A DNA stretch of 64,000 bases from Corynebacterium lizhenjunii (GCF_011038655.2 NZ_CP064954.1:496001-560000), one strand, 5' to 3'; shown: positions 35,974-47,215, counted from the first letter of the stretch. The notes: generated by a model from the sequence alone, not told the origin. Numbers and translations: made by a program.

Positions 35974-37566
35974 ATGCTGGACTTTCTTGCCCAACAGCCC
36001 TTGCTCACGCTCTTCCTCATCATGGCGGTGGGGCTGGCGGTAGGAAAGATTAAATTCTGGGGAATATCCCTGGGTGCCGCAGCCGCCATGTTCGTGGCCC
36101 TGGGGCTGTCCACGGCCAACCCGGACATTGCCATCCCGCCGCTGGTGTACCAATTTGGCTTGGCGGTGTTTGTCTACGTTATTGGTCTCAACTTTGGCCA
36201 GTCTTTCTTTCGGGACTTCGCCCGCCGCGGCTGGAAGCTTTCCTTGCTGATTGTGGCCATGCTGGTGCTGCTGGCGGGGCTTACGGCGGCTGCGGTGCGC
36301 GCTCTTGGGCTGGACCCTGCGGTGGGTGCGGGCGCGCTGGCTGGTTCCATCAGCTCCACGCCGGGCATGGCCGCGATTGTCCAGGCTTTGGGCGGGGACA
36401 CCACCCCGGTGGTGGGCTACTCGCTGACCTACCCCGGCAGTGTGCTGGGCACCATTGTGGTCGCAGCGGTGGGTGCGGCGTGGCTGCGGGTGGACCACCT
36501 TGCCGATGCCGCCGCCGAAGGCATGGTCCCTTCCCCCTTGCGCTGGCAGGGCGTGCGCCTGGACCGGGACTTCGCGGGTACCGCCGGGGACCTGCCGCGC
36601 ATTACGGGGCAGCGCATTGTGGCCACCCGGTTGGTTAATAATCCGGACTCGCACCATCTGGCGGTGCCGGAAATGCAGCTGTGCGAGGGCATGGAGCTGA
36701 TTATCAACGGCACGCAAGAGGCCGTGGACCAGGCCGTGGCGGTGCTGGGCACAGCCATTGACGTGAACCTGCACGAAGAAGACGGCCTGGTCTACCGGCG
36801 AATTGCCGTGTCTAACCCGCAGGTTGCTGGCCGCAGACTGCGCGACCTGCACACGCACGAGCACGGATTTTTGGTCGCCCGCGTGCGCAAGGGTGACTCC
36901 GACGTGGTGCCCACCCCGGATACCGTGCTGAACTACTCCGACCGCGTGCGCGTGATTACCGCACCGGGGCAGCTGGATAAGGTGCGCCGCTTTTTGGGGG
37001 ACTCGGAGTCTGCGTTGGGCAATGTGGATTTGTTCCCGGCGGCCTTGGGGCTGTTGCTGGGCCTGGCACTGGGCGCTATCCCGCTGCCGCTGCCGGGCGG
37101 AATCACCTTGTCTTTGGGCTTTGGTGGCGGGCCGATTGTCGCCGGGTTGATTCTGGGTGCGGTGGGGCGCACCGGCCCGGTGAACTGGCAGCTGCCGTTC
37201 CACGCCAAGCAAACCCTGTCCACCCTTGGCCTGACGCTGTTTCTGGCTGGGGTGGGCACCTCGGCTGGCGGTAGCTTCCGGGCGGCGCTGTCGGATCCTT
37301 CCTCGCTGATCTTTATCGCGCTGGGTTTGGGGTTGACGCTGATTTCCGCCTTGGGGATCGCCGTGGTGTGCATGAGTGTGTTCCGGTTGAAGTTCGACGA
37401 GGCCATGGGCGTGGTGGCCGGTATGACCACCAACCCCGCGGTCATGGCCTACCTCAACCCGCAAACCGGCACCCCGCTGGCGGAGCGTGGCTATGCCACT
37501 GTCTATCCCACCGCGATGATCGGCAAGATTGTGGTCTGCCAGGTGCTGGCCCTGCTGTTGGTGTAG
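35974..37566 (+). CDS. YidE/YbjL/AspT-type membrane transporter
   Basis: The 530-residue protein has an N-terminal bundle of hydrophobic helices (about 1-165), a central cytosolic part with TrkA-C-like ligand-binding segments (about 180-345) and a second helix bundle to the C-terminus. The duplicated family motif is seen in SISSTPGMAA and GMTTNPAVMAY. Relatives include aspartate:alanine exchangers (AspT), but the substrate cannot be predicted. The ATG follows the tsaE stop directly (TAGATG). It is an addition to the usual alr-tsaE-tsaB order. Confidence 0.85.
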   Translation: MLDFLAQQPLLTLFLIMAVGLAVGKIKFWGISLGAAAAMFVALGLSTANPDIAIPPLVYQFGLAVFVYVIGLNFGQSFFRDFARRGWKLSLLIVAMLVLLAGLTAAAVRALGLDPAVGAGALAGSISSTPGMAAIVQALGGDTTPVVGYSLTYPGSVLGTIVVAAVGAAWLRVDHLADAAAEGMVPSPLRWQGVRLDRDFAGTAGDLPRITGQRIVATRLVNNPDSHHLAVPEMQLCEGMELIINGTQEAVDQAVAVLGTAIDVNLHEEDGLVYRRIAVSNPQVAGRRLRDLHTHEHGFLVARVRKGDSDVVPTPDTVLNYSDRVRVITAPGQLDKVRRFLGDSESALGNVDLFPAALGLLLGLALGAIPLPLPGGITLSLGFGGGPIVAGLILGAVGRTGPVNWQLPFHAKQTLSTLGLTLFLAGVGTSAGGSFRAALSDPSSLIFIALGLGLTLISALGIAVVCMSVFRLKFDEAMGVVAGMTTNPAVMAYLNPQTGTPLAERGYATVYPTAMIGKIVVCQVLALLLV

Positions 37567-37645
37567 CCCGCTACGCTCGCTGGCACGCTAGGATGGACGG
37601 GTTAGCAATCCGCAACCTCCAAGCCGCTAAGGAGCGCATTTTCTT

Positions 37646-38116
37646 ATGACCAAACTGGGTCAATTCATCACCACCGTCGTCATTGGCGTCTTCGCCGTCG
37701 CCCTGTTCGCTATGGCCGCAGTGGCTGCAACCCGTCCCGCCGCCCCGGTGGCCCGCGGTCTGGGCAGCGCGCTGGAATCTATTGATAGCTCCAATATGAA
37801 CACTGCCGGGCTGGCCATCATGGACATCTACGGGGAGCAGTGGCGCGGCTTTTCTACCATTTGCTCGGGCATGACCCCGGACGACATTGAAAAGCTGTTC
37901 CAGGTGCGCGCCGCAGACTTGGGCATTGACGGCACTGTGGGCGAGGACAAGAACTACCTGCTGGCCATCAACGACAAGCAGCAGTACTACGCCGAGGAGC
38001 TCAACCGCAACCAGGTGGATCTGTGCCCGTCGGGACAGCCGCTGCCGGTGACGGACGCTGCGGCAATTGTGCCTTTTGTCAAGGCCGAGAACGGCACCTG
38101 GTTCCTGGCGGCTTAA
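37646..38116 (+). CDS. Conserved secreted/membrane-anchored hypothetical protein
   Basis: The 156-residue protein has one N-terminal hydrophobic anchor (about 8-30), then a small extracytoplasmic domain with two cysteines (STICSGMTPDDI and VDLCPSG) that could form a disulfide. I do not recognise the family. It precedes tsaB with a one-base overlap (TAATG), so it belongs to that transcript. A GGAGCG ribosome-binding site lies upstream. Confidence 0.7.
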   Translation: MTKLGQFITTVVIGVFAVALFAMAAVAATRPAAPVARGLGSALESIDSSNMNTAGLAIMDIYGEQWRGFSTICSGMTPDDIEKLFQVRAADLGIDGTVGEDKNYLLAINDKQQYYAEELNRNQVDLCPSGQPLPVTDAAAIVPFVKAENGTWFLAA

Positions 38117-38835
38117 TGCGCATTCTGGCACTGGATACAGCAACTACAGACTTGGTCACCGGTGCGGTGGATACCGCCACGGGCCAGTCGTGGGACCGGG
38201 TGGTAGAAGACACCCGCGCGCACAACGAGCAGTTGATGCCCACGGTGGAGGCCCTCTTGGCACAGGTTGGTTGGACTTACGCTGACCTGGACGCTGTGGT
38301 GGTGGGCACCGGCCCGGGCCCATTTACCGGGCTACGGGTGGGGATGGCCACGGCATCGGCCCTGGGAGTGGCCCTGAACATTCCGGTCTTTGGGGTGTGT
38401 TCTTTGGACGCCATTGCGCACCGCGTCGCCGCGACGGCCCCTGCTCCCGCAGACTTGTTGGTGGCCACCGATGCCCGCCGTAAGGAGGTCTACTGGGCCA
38501 CCTACCGTGGCACCGCGCGCACGTCCGGCCCGCAGGTGCATAAGCCGGAGGAGCTGGAGGCCACCGCGCAGCAGCTGGTCTTTCCGGAAGCCATCGCCCC
38601 GCGTTTGCCGCAGCAGTTGCAGTCTCTGCCGCGCCAGTGGGCTACTCCGCGTGCGGCCGGGCTGGTGGCCGTGGCTGGCGATCTGCAGGCCACTCCGGAG
38701 CCGCTGGTACCGCTGTATTTGCGGCGTCCCGATGCCGTCCCACCCCAGCCCGCCCCGCGTTCTGCTGCTTTGCCGCCGCTGGAGCACCTGCAGCTTGGCG
38801 ATGCCCCCGTCCCCTCCGCCACATCCGAGGCTTAG
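38116..38835 (+). CDS. tsaB: tRNA threonylcarbamoyladenosine biosynthesis protein TsaB
   Basis: Scaffold partner of TsaD in the t6A complex. The 239-residue ASKHA-fold protein starts MRILALDTATTD and has the GTGPGPFTGLRVG loop. The ATG at 38116 is chosen over 38023 because the earlier codons overlap the preceding gene and lack similarity. A Pro/Ala-rich tail contains a one-mismatch copy of the 13-bp word (38792-38804). rimI follows after 3 bases. Confidence 0.92.
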   Translation: MRILALDTATTDLVTGAVDTATGQSWDRVVEDTRAHNEQLMPTVEALLAQVGWTYADLDAVVVGTGPGPFTGLRVGMATASALGVALNIPVFGVCSLDAIAHRVAATAPAPADLLVATDARRKEVYWATYRGTARTSGPQVHKPEELEATAQQLVFPEAIAPRLPQQLQSLPRQWATPRAAGLVAVAGDLQATPEPLVPLYLRRPDAVPPQPAPRSAALPPLEHLQLGDAPVPSATSEA

Positions 38836-38838
38836 CCC

Positions 38839-39387
38839 ATGCGGTTGCGTGAACTAACCCCTGCGGACGCCGCGCGCTGCGCGGAGCTAGAAAAAGTCCT
38901 TTTTGCCGGCGAGACCCCCTGGAGCGAGGAGATCTTCCGGGCCGACTTTGCCCGGCCCCACACTTTCTACTTCGGCGTCGAAGACGCGCCCGCGGTTGCA
39001 GCAGCCGCAGCAGCCACAGAAACCGCAGCCGCAGAAACCGTGGCCGCCAACGAGAACGCGCCCACGGCCGACTCAGTGCTGGTGGGCTACGCGGGCCTGG
39101 CCATGCTCGGCCCGGTGGCGGATCCCGAGTGGGAAATCTTGACCATCGGCGTGGACCCGGCGGCTCAGCGCCGCGGCGTGGCCCGGGCGATGATGGACAA
39201 CATTTGCCACATCGCGGACCGCACTGATTCTCCGGTCTTTTTGGAGGTGCGCGTGGGCAACGACCCGGCCCTGCGCCTCTACGAGGCCTACGGTTTCATA
39301 TACACCGGCATACGCCGCAACTATTACCAACCCTCCGGCGCGGACGCGCACACTATGGTCCGCCCGCGCAGTAGCGAAAGGCAGTAA
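38839..39387 (+). CDS. rimI: Ribosomal protein S18-alanine N-acetyltransferase RimI
   Basis: GNAT acetyltransferase of 182 residues, with the acetyl-CoA loop AAQRRGVARAMM and C-terminal LYEAYGFIYTGIRRNYY. An Ala/Glu-rich insertion (about residues 50-75) separates the first strands from the core and explains the extra length over the usual ~150. tsaB-rimI-tsaD are tightly packed, as in most actinobacteria. Confidence 0.92.
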   Translation: MRLRELTPADAARCAELEKVLFAGETPWSEEIFRADFARPHTFYFGVEDAPAVAAAAAATETAAAETVAANENAPTADSVLVGYAGLAMLGPVADPEWEILTIGVDPAAQRRGVARAMMDNICHIADRTDSPVFLEVRVGNDPALRLYEAYGFIYTGIRRNYYQPSGADAHTMVRPRSSERQ

Positions 39388-39393
39388 ACCACC

Positions 39394-40449
39394 ATGATCA
39401 TCTTGGGCCTGGAATCTTCCTGCGATGAAACCGGGGTGGGCATCGTTCGCCTAGATAGCGATGGCTACATGGACATCCTTGCCAATGAGGTGGCCTCCTC
39501 GATGGAGCAGCACGCCCGTTTTGGCGGCGTGGTTCCCGAAATTGCGTCCCGGGCCCACCTGGAGGCCTTGCCGCAGGTGGTGCGGGCGGCGCTGGACGCG
39601 GCGGGAATCGGCAAGCCAGATGCAGTGGCTGCCACCGTGGGCCCCGGCCTGGCGGGGGCGCTGCTGGTGGGGGCATCGGCAGCCAAGGCGCTGGCGGCGG
39701 CCTGGGGGGTACCATTCTACGGCGTCAACCACCTGGGCGGGCACGTGGCGGTGGCCAATCTGGAGGGCCAAAAGCTGCCGCACGCGGTGGCGCTGCTGGT
39801 CTCTGGTGGGCACACGCAGCTGCTGGAGGTCGATGCCGTGGGCAAGCCCATGCGCGAGCTGGGCACCACGCTTGACGATGCCGCCGGGGAGGCCTACGAC
39901 AAAGTCGCCCGCCTGCTGGGGCTGGGGTACCCGGGCGGGCCGGTGATTGACCGGCTGGCGGCGCGCGGACAAGTCACCATTGCGCTGCCGCGCGGACTGT
40001 CGCGGGCTGAGGACCTGCGGGGGGAGCGGCGCTATGATTTTTCGTTCTCCGGGCTCAAGACCGCGGTGGCGCGCTATGTGGAGAAAGCCGAGCGCGAGGG
40101 CGTGGTGGTTTCCGTGGAGGACGTGTGTGCCTCTTTCCAGGAGGCAGTGGCGGATGTGCTCACGGCCAAGGCGGTGATGGCGTGTGAGGACACCGGGGCG
40201 CGCACGCTGCTGTTGGGCGGGGGAGTGGCCGCCAACCGGCGCCTACGTACCCTGGCGCAGCAGCGTTGCGCGGCTGCCGGGGTGGAGCTGCGGGTGCCGC
40301 CGCTGGAGCTGTGCACGGACAATGGCGTGATGATTGCGGCCGTGGCGGCGCAGCTGATTCATGAAGGCGCCCTGCCCTCCGGCCTGGCCTGCGGCACGGA
40401 CACCCAGCTGGAAGTGGAAACGCCTTTGGTGGACGGCGTGCGTGGTTGA
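39394..40449 (+). CDS. tsaD: tRNA N6-threonylcarbamoyladenosine synthase TsaD
   Basis: Transfers threonylcarbamoyl to A37 of ANN-decoding tRNAs. The 351-residue protein starts [18 protein letters not shown]. It has the iron-binding NHLGGHVA motif, [21 protein letters not shown] and the late [12 protein letters not shown]. Its TGA stop lies inside the -35 box of the groES promoter. Confidence 0.95.
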   Translation: MIILGLESSCDETGVGIVRLDSDGYMDILANEVASSMEQHARFGGVVPEIASRAHLEALPQVVRAALDAAGIGKPDAVAATVGPGLAGALLVGASAAKALAAAWGVPFYGVNHLGGHVAVANLEGQKLPHAVALLVSGGHTQLLEVDAVGKPMRELGTTLDDAAGEAYDKVARLLGLGYPGGPVIDRLAARGQVTIALPRGLSRAEDLRGERRYDFSFSGLKTAVARYVEKAEREGVVVSVEDVCASFQEAVADVLTAKAVMACEDTGARTLLLGGGVAANRRLRTLAQQRCAAAGVELRVPPLELCTDNGVMIAAVAAQLIHEGALPSGLACGTDTQLEVETPLVDGVRG

Positions 40450-40474
40450 GAGTTAGCAGTCGCGGGGGTAGAGT
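40446..40474 (+). promoter_or_regulatory. groES-groEL1 promoter
   Basis: TTGAGA (40446-40451), 17 bp, TAGAGT (40469-40474). The -10 and most of the spacer are covered by the CIRCE operator. It predicts a leader of about 250 nt. Confidence 0.7.
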
Positions 40475-40479
40475 GCTAG
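40453..40479. promoter_or_regulatory. CIRCE operator (HrcA-binding site)
   Basis: TTAGCAGTC-N9-GAGTGCTAG, matching the CIRCE consensus TTAGCACTC-N9-GAGTGCTAA with one change in each arm. The overlap with the -10 box fits repression by HrcA. Confidence 0.88.
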
Positions 40480-40567
40480 GAAGGTTGTTGTCACTCACAG
40501 TTGTTCACCCGCGACGACGGCTGTGCTGGCTGTGCTAGCGGCCGCTGACAGTACTGATTGGGGCTGA

Positions 40568-40648
40568 GCCCTTTGGGCCCTTTGGGCCCTTTGGGCGGTG
40601 CCTTTGGGACCGTGCCTTTTGGGGTGCACCCACGGGCAGGGCCCAAAG
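40568..40648 (+). repeat. 9-bp triplicate with competing inverted partner in the groES leader
   Basis: GCCCTTTGG is repeated three times (40568-40594). AGGGCCCAAAG (40638-40648) is the exact complement of CTTTGGGCCCT, which occurs at both 40571-40581 and 40580-40590, so two 11-bp stems compete in the leader RNA. Confidence 0.75.
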
Positions 40649-40733
40649 CACTCGGCGGCGAGGTGTTAGCAGAGCATACAACCGGCACATATACCCGTAT
40701 ATAACGTTGAGAATCACCTCGGAGGAATACACA

Positions 40734-41027
40734 ATGGCACAGATTAAGCCGCTGGAAGACAAGGTCCTGGTCCAGATCGTTGAGGCAGAAACCACCACCG
40801 CATCCGGTCTGGTCATCCCGGACTCCGCTAAGGAAAAGCCGCAGGAGGCCACCGTGGTGGCTGTCGGCCCGGGCCGCACCGATGACAAGGGCCAGATCAT
40901 CCCGGTCGGTGTGAAGGAAGGCGACGTCGTGGTCTTCTCCAAGTACGGCGGCACCGAGCTCAAGTACGACGGCCAGGAGTACCTGCTGCTGTCCGCGCGT
41001 GACCTGCTCGCAGTCATCGAGAAGTAA
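40734..41027 (+). CDS. groES: Co-chaperonin GroES
   Basis: Seven-subunit lid of the GroEL chamber. The 97-residue product starts [14 protein letters not shown], with the mobile loop [12 protein letters not shown] and the [14 protein letters not shown] strand. GGAGG lies before the ATG; the in-frame ATG-type start at 40707 is rejected. It is controlled by CIRCE and is 21 bp from groEL1. Confidence 0.97.
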   Translation: MAQIKPLEDKVLVQIVEAETTTASGLVIPDSAKEKPQEATVVAVGPGRTDDKGQIIPVGVKEGDVVVFSKYGGTELKYDGQEYLLLSARDLLAVIEK

Positions 41028-41036
41028 ACAAAGTAG

Positions 41037-42665
<1,629 letters not shown>

Positions 42666-42735
42666 TTTCGCTGCGCTGTATCCAACGCCCATCCCGGGTT
42701 CGCCAGGGGTGGGCGTTTTCGTTACTGTTGGCTGG

Positions 42736-45102
42736 GTGAATTTCCCCCACTGCATCTGCGTGCGTGGCGCGCGCTCCAACAACCTGCGCGACGTCACCAT
42801 CGACATCCCCAAGCACGCCCTGACGGTCTTTACGGGAGTTTCCGGCTCCGGTAAGTCCTCCCTAGTCTTCGACACCATTGCCGCGGAATCCCAGCGGCTG
42901 GTTAATGAAACTTACCCGGGCTTTGTCCAGGGCTTCATGCCCTCCTTGGCCCGTCCGGACGTGGACTATTTGGGTGGACTGACTGCGGCAATCATCGTGG
43001 GGCAAGAACCCATGGCAGCGAATGCACGCTCGACGTTCGGTACCGCAACGGACATCGTCGGGCTATTGCGCATCCTGTACTCCCGCGCGGCGCAACCGGC
43101 GGCAGGTGGCCCGGCAGCCTACTCCTTTAACGTGCCTTCGGTCTCCAGCCAGGGTGGGATGTCTGTCAATGGCAAGGCCACAGAAGTAGTGCGTTTCGAG
43201 CGTACCGGGGGCATGTGTCCGGAGTGCGAGGGGCTGGGCCGCGCGAATGACATTGATTTGTCCGCGGTGGTGGATGAGTCGCTTTCGCTCAACGAGGGCG
43301 CCATTTTGTTGCCCGGACACAAGGTGGATTCGTGGTCCTGGAAGGCGTACGCGCAATCGGGGCTCTACCCCGCAGATGTGCCGGTGGCGCAGTTTACTCC
43401 GGAGCAAAAGCACGCGCTGTACTACCTGGATGATGTCAAGGTGAAGGTAGCGGGGGTGAATATGAGCTACCTGGGCGTGGTGCCGCGCATGCGCCAATCC
43501 ATGCTGAGCAAGGACCCGGAATCCTTGAAGAAGCACGTGCGCGAGTTCGTCCAGCGGGCGGTGCGCTTTGTGCCGTGCCCGGCGTGCGGGGGAACTCGCT
43601 TGGCGGAGCACGTGCGCAACTCTTTCCTGAATGGTTTGTCCTTGGCTGAGGTGTGTGAGCTGGAGTTGCCGCAGGTGCGTGCGTGGGCAAGCGAGATTGC
43701 CGATGCCCCGGTAGCTCCCCTAGTTTCCTCCCTCACCGCCGCCCTGGATGCGGCCATCGACTTGGGGTTGGGCTATCTGACGCTGTCGCGCCCGGCGGGC
43801 AGCTTATCGGGAGGTGAGGCTCAGCGCACCCGGATGGTGCGGCACATGGGATCGGCGCTTACGGATGTGACGTATGTGTTTGACGAGCCCACCTCGGGGC
43901 TCCACCCCCACGATATCGACCGGGTGAACCGACTGCTGCTGGCGCTGCGCGATAAGGGCAACACGGTGCTGGTGGTCGAGCACAAGCCGCAGACGATTGC
44001 CATTGCAGATTATGTGGTGGATATGGGACCGGCGGCGGGGTCGCTGGGTGGGGAAGTGGTCTTTGCTGGCACCGTGGAGCAGCTGCGCGGCGCGGATACG
44101 GTCACGGGCCGGCATTTGGCAGATGCTGCGCAGCTCAAGTCTTCTGTGCGCTCGCCGCGCGGGCAACTGCAGATTGTGGGGGCGGCATCGAATAACCTGC
44201 GCGACGTGGATCTGGAAATCCCAGTGGGGGTGCTTACGGCGGTAACGGGTGTGGCTGGTTCAGGAAAGACGTCGCTGCTGGCGCACCTGCCGGAGTTAAT
44301 TGAGGATCCGGCGCGGGTGCTGCGCGTGGACCAGGGCGCGGTCAAGGGCTCGCGTCGGTCGAATCCGGCCACGTATACCGGGGCGTTGGACTCGCTGCGC
44401 AAGGCTTTTGCGAAGGCCAATGGGGTCTCCGCGGCGTTGTTTAGCGCCAACTCCGAGGGTGCCTGCCCGGCGTGCAACGGCGCGGGCGTGGTCTATGTGG
44501 ACTTGGGAGTGATGTCTGGGGTGGACGTGCCGTGCGATGTGTGCGAGGGCCGCCGGTTTGCCCAGGGTGTGCTCGACTACCGCCTGGGCGGGTTGTCCAT
44601 TGCGGATGTGCTGGATTTGCCCGCGGCGCGTGCGGCGGAGTTCTGCGCGGATAATCGCATTGGGCCTGCGGCTAAGATTTGCCGCACCTTGGTGCAGGTG
44701 GGCCTGGGCTATGTGACTCTTGGCCAACCGCTGACCACTTTGTCCGGCGGGGAACAGCAGCGACTGAAGCTGGCCGCTCACCTGCACGATAAGAAATCTA
44801 CGGCAGATATTTTGGTCCTCGATGAGCCCTCTACGGGTCTTCACCCCGCCGACGTTACCGTTTTGCTCGAGCTACTAGACGTACTGGTGGACCAGGGCAA
44901 TACCGTCATTGTGGTGGAGCATAATCTGGCGGTGATTGCGCATGTGGATTACGTCATTGACCTCGGCCCTGGCGCCGGCAGTGCTGGCGGTACGGTGGTG
45001 GCCGAAGGCACCCCAGCCCAGCTGGTGCAGCAGCAGCCCGCCCATTCTCTGACAGCGCAGTATCTGGCCCGCTACCTCGACGCCCCGCCCGCGCAGCCCT
45101 AA
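42736..45102 (+). CDS. UvrA-like ATPase lacking parts of canonical UvrA (DrrC-type, class II-like)
   Basis: The 788-residue tandem ABC ATPase has Walker A GVSGSGKSS and GVAGSGKTS. Signatures are LSGGEAQRTRM and LSGGEQQRLKL, with CPECEG, CPACGG and CPACNG zinc pairs. Full UvrA is about 940-970 aa; the shorter length points to loss of UvrB-binding/insertion regions. Such proteins are linked to drug resistance (DrrC) or are UvrA2-like. The GTG at 42736 lies 7 nt after TACTGT and is preferred to 42709. It is monocistronic. Confidence 0.85.
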   Translation: MNFPHCICVRGARSNNLRDVTIDIPKHALTVFTGVSGSGKSSLVFDTIAAESQRLVNETYPGFVQGFMPSLARPDVDYLGGLTAAIIVGQEPMAANARSTFGTATDIVGLLRILYSRAAQPAAGGPAAYSFNVPSVSSQGGMSVNGKATEVVRFERTGGMCPECEGLGRANDIDLSAVVDESLSLNEGAILLPGHKVDSWSWKAYAQSGLYPADVPVAQFTPEQKHALYYLDDVKVKVAGVNMSYLGVVPRMRQSMLSKDPESLKKHVREFVQRAVRFVPCPACGGTRLAEHVRNSFLNGLSLAEVCELELPQVRAWASEIADAPVAPLVSSLTAALDAAIDLGLGYLTLSRPAGSLSGGEAQRTRMVRHMGSALTDVTYVFDEPTSGLHPHDIDRVNRLLLALRDKGNTVLVVEHKPQTIAIADYVVDMGPAAGSLGGEVVFAGTVEQLRGADTVTGRHLADAAQLKSSVRSPRGQLQIVGAASNNLRDVDLEIPVGVLTAVTGVAGSGKTSLLAHLPELIEDPARVLRVDQGAVKGSRRSNPATYTGALDSLRKAFAKANGVSAALFSANSEGACPACNGAGVVYVDLGVMSGVDVPCDVCEGRRFAQGVLDYRLGGLSIADVLDLPAARAAEFCADNRIGPAAKICRTLVQVGLGYVTLGQPLTTLSGGEQQRLKLAAHLHDKKSTADILVLDEPSTGLHPADVTVLLELLDVLVDQGNTVIVVEHNLAVIAHVDYVIDLGPGAGSAGGTVVAEGTPAQLVQQQPAHSLTAQYLARYLDAPPAQP

Positions 45103-45165
45103 CCCCGGCTGCACAACCCTAGCTCCGGCTGCACAGTCCTAACCCCGGCCGCACAGCCCTAGCCC
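45097..45165. repeat. 20-bp tandem repeat after the uvrA-like gene
   Basis: Units of the type CCCTA(A/G)C(C/T)CCGGCTGCACA(A/G) start at 45097, 45117, 45137 and 45157. The first includes the last codons and stop of the uvrA-like gene. Confidence 0.85.
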
Positions 45166-45312
45166 CGCTAGCCGGCCGCGGCACGGTTGCGGGTCTGCCA
45201 TGGGCATGCCGAAGAGTTTGGCAAGTGCACCATTGGACGCGGGAATGTGACACAATGTTTCCCAGTGATTGGCTGTGTGCCGAAGCAACGACGTGTAAAG
45301 GATTAATTATCC

Positions 45313-45852
45313 GTGAGCGAGACCGACCTTGATGGCTTGGTGCCATTGGCTGCGAGCGGCAGCCGGCGGGCGCTGCAAGAGATAATCCAGATCATTTACC
45401 CGCAGGTCCTGCGGTATTGCCGCGCGCGAATTGGGGGTGGGCGCCACCCCACGGCGGAGGATGTGACCCAGGAGATTTGCTTGGCGGTGGCTACGTCTAT
45501 TGATAGATATGAGGACAAGGGCCGACCGTTTATGGCGTTTGTCTACGGCATTGCGTTTAACAAGGTCACCGACGCACATCGCAGTTTTGGGCGGGACCAT
45601 TCCATTCCCACGGAGGAGTTGCCGGATGTTGTGGGGGAGAACACGCCGGAGGAGAACGCTTTGGCGCTGGACGGCAGTAACAAGGTGCGTGCGCTGCTCG
45701 ATACATTAAGTGATAAGGCGCGTGACATCATTATCCTGCGGGTTTTCGTTGGGCTGAGTGCTGAGGAGACTGCGGAGATTGTGGGTTCAACGCCGGGCGC
45801 GGTACGCGTCGCGCAGCATCGTGCGTTGAATCAATTGCGCAAGGCGTTGTGA
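45313..45852 (+). CDS. sigD: RNA polymerase sigma factor SigD
   Basis: ECF-type sigma of 179 residues. The sigma-2 region reads AEDVTQEICLAVATSIDRY and KGRPFMAFVYGIAFNKVTDAHR. The sigma-4 region has DIIILRVFVGLSAEETAEIVGSTPGAVRVAQHRAL. In M. tuberculosis and C. glutamicum SigD controls cell-envelope genes. The GTG start has AAAGGA 11 nt upstream. The next gene is its probable anti-sigma factor, and guaB follows, as in other Mycobacteriales. Confidence 0.92.
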   Translation: MSETDLDGLVPLAASGSRRALQEIIQIIYPQVLRYCRARIGGGRHPTAEDVTQEICLAVATSIDRYEDKGRPFMAFVYGIAFNKVTDAHRSFGRDHSIPTEELPDVVGENTPEENALALDGSNKVRALLDTLSDKARDIIILRVFVGLSAEETAEIVGSTPGAVRVAQHRALNQLRKAL

Positions 45853-45893
45853 CCCCCACCATGACTAGGTTTTGAATTTGAAGGAGAGCGCGG

Positions 45894-46733
45894 ATGAGCA
45901 ACAAACGCGAAGATACCGCGGACATCACCAAACAGCTTGCGCCGCTGGTTGCAGATGATGACTTTCTCGACGCACTTTCCCAGGGCACGGATACCACTCA
46001 AGGCCAGGACCCGCTGGCCGGTCTGCTGTTATCGCTGAAGGAAGAGGTAGACGCCCCCATGCCGGCCGCCCCGCAGATTGAGGGTGCGCAGGACGAGGCC
46101 GCAGTGATTTCGTTGCCGGAGCGCCGTGCGCGCCGTCGGGGAGCTCACCCGTGGGCCTCGGGGCTGATTGGTGCTGCGGCCGCGACGTTGGTGGTGGCCG
46201 GTTCTGGTGCTGCGGTATACAACGCGCAGCCGGGCTCCGCGCTGTATGGCGCGCACACCGCCCTGTTTGGTTCGGAGGATGCATCTTCGGTGGTGGAGCT
46301 GGCTGCCACGTTGGAGCAGGCGGAAAACAAGGCTGCTTCCGGGGACTTCGAGGGTGCCCGGGAGTTGATTAACCAGCTGCGTGCCCGGGTGGAGGCTGCT
46401 TCGCGCCAGGAGCGACACGCGCTTTCGCAGTTGGAGGAGCTGGAAAAGTCTCCCGCACCCACCAAGACGGTGACGGAGCGCCCCGACCAGCCACCAGCAG
46501 AGCGCGCGGAGGAGCCCGCCCCGGTCACGGAGACCACCACGGCTTATGCCACCGAGTATGTGACTGTCACGGTCACCGCCCCGCCTGCGCCAGCCCCCAG
46601 CAGCGCTCCGGCTTCTGAGCCGGTGCCCGCGCAGCCCTCAGGTGTCGCGCAGGGAACAGACCCGCACCAGCTCGGCGCTGAGGAGTCCCCCGTGTCCGCC
46701 CAGCCCACCCCTGCCGGCGTGCCGGGGTACTAG
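45894..46733 (+). CDS. rsdA: Anti-sigma-D factor RsdA-like membrane protein
   Basis: The 279-residue protein has a cytosolic N-terminal part (about 1-83) including the DDDFLDALSQGTDTT segment expected to bind SigD. One TM helix at about 86-107 follows, then an extracytoplasmic helical region rich in Ala, Glu and Arg, and a Pro/Thr/Ala-rich tail. Position 41 bp after sigD identifies it. No HXXXCXXC zinc motif is present, consistent with RsdA, which is not a ZAS protein. Confidence 0.85.
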   Translation: MSNKREDTADITKQLAPLVADDDFLDALSQGTDTTQGQDPLAGLLLSLKEEVDAPMPAAPQIEGAQDEAAVISLPERRARRRGAHPWASGLIGAAAATLVVAGSGAAVYNAQPGSALYGAHTALFGSEDASSVVELAATLEQAENKAASGDFEGARELINQLRARVEAASRQERHALSQLEELEKSPAPTKTVTERPDQPPAERAEEPAPVTETTTAYATEYVTVTVTAPPAPAPSSAPASEPVPAQPSGVAQGTDPHQLGAEESPVSAQPTPAGVPGY

Positions 46734-46843
46734 TCCAAACCTGTGTCGGCGCGGCCTGCGCCGGTGGGTCCGGCGGCTAAGGGCCGCCCGGTGGCCGCTG
46801 ACGTACGGTGTGTTGGCGCAGCCTGTGGCGGCGAGGCTGGTGG

Positions 46844-47215
46844 CTAGCGCTGAGACACTCCGTCCAGGTAACCCATGGCGTAATCCCAGGTCACGTAACG
46901 CGAAGGGTCGGGCCGTGCGCCCGGCTCATGGACGGGGGCTAGCTCATCGTTGAGGGTAGCGCGCATATTTGCCGCCATGATTTCCCACTCGTAGTAATGC
47001 TCCTCAGTGCAGTCCTCGCAAATGAAGAACACCCCCTCTACGCCGCGGGGCCGCAGTACACGGGCAAATTCCTGCACTAGGCGCAAGTCGTTGCTGATAG
47101 CCACGCGCTCTTCCGGGGTGAGCGGCGCCATCTGCTCATCGTCTTCCAAGAAGGATGCCGGGTCATTGGGGTCATCGGCGAAAGGATCGCGCGGCATGTT
47201 AGCGAAAAAGTTCAC
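46844..47215 (-). CDS. DUF5319 protein (Rv3412-like)
   Basis: The 123-residue cytosolic protein of unknown function has MPRDPFADDPNDP near the N-terminus, ICEDCTEEHYYEW (a possible CxxC-H metal site) and SRYVTWDYAMGYLDG near the C-terminus. All are recognisable in M. tuberculosis Rv3412, which also lies between the sigD pair and guaB. The GTG at 47215 has TAGGCT 6 nt upstream; an ATG at 47197 (MPRDPF) is an equally possible start. Confidence 0.82.
   Translation of the reverse strand: MNFFANMPRDPFADDPNDPASFLEDDEQMAPLTPEERVAISNDLRLVQEFARVLRPRGVEGVFFICEDCTEEHYYEWEIMAANMRATLNDELAPVHEPGARPDPSRYVTWDYAMGYLDGVSQR

Noticed and set aside
35821..37464. 547-codon open frame antisense to the YidE-like transporter
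   Set aside because: High-GC mirror frame; the plus-strand gene has clear family motifs and the antisense product has none.
45097..45165. Possible CRISPR array
   Set aside because: Units are contiguous 20-bp tandem repeats with no unique spacers; no cas genes are visible.
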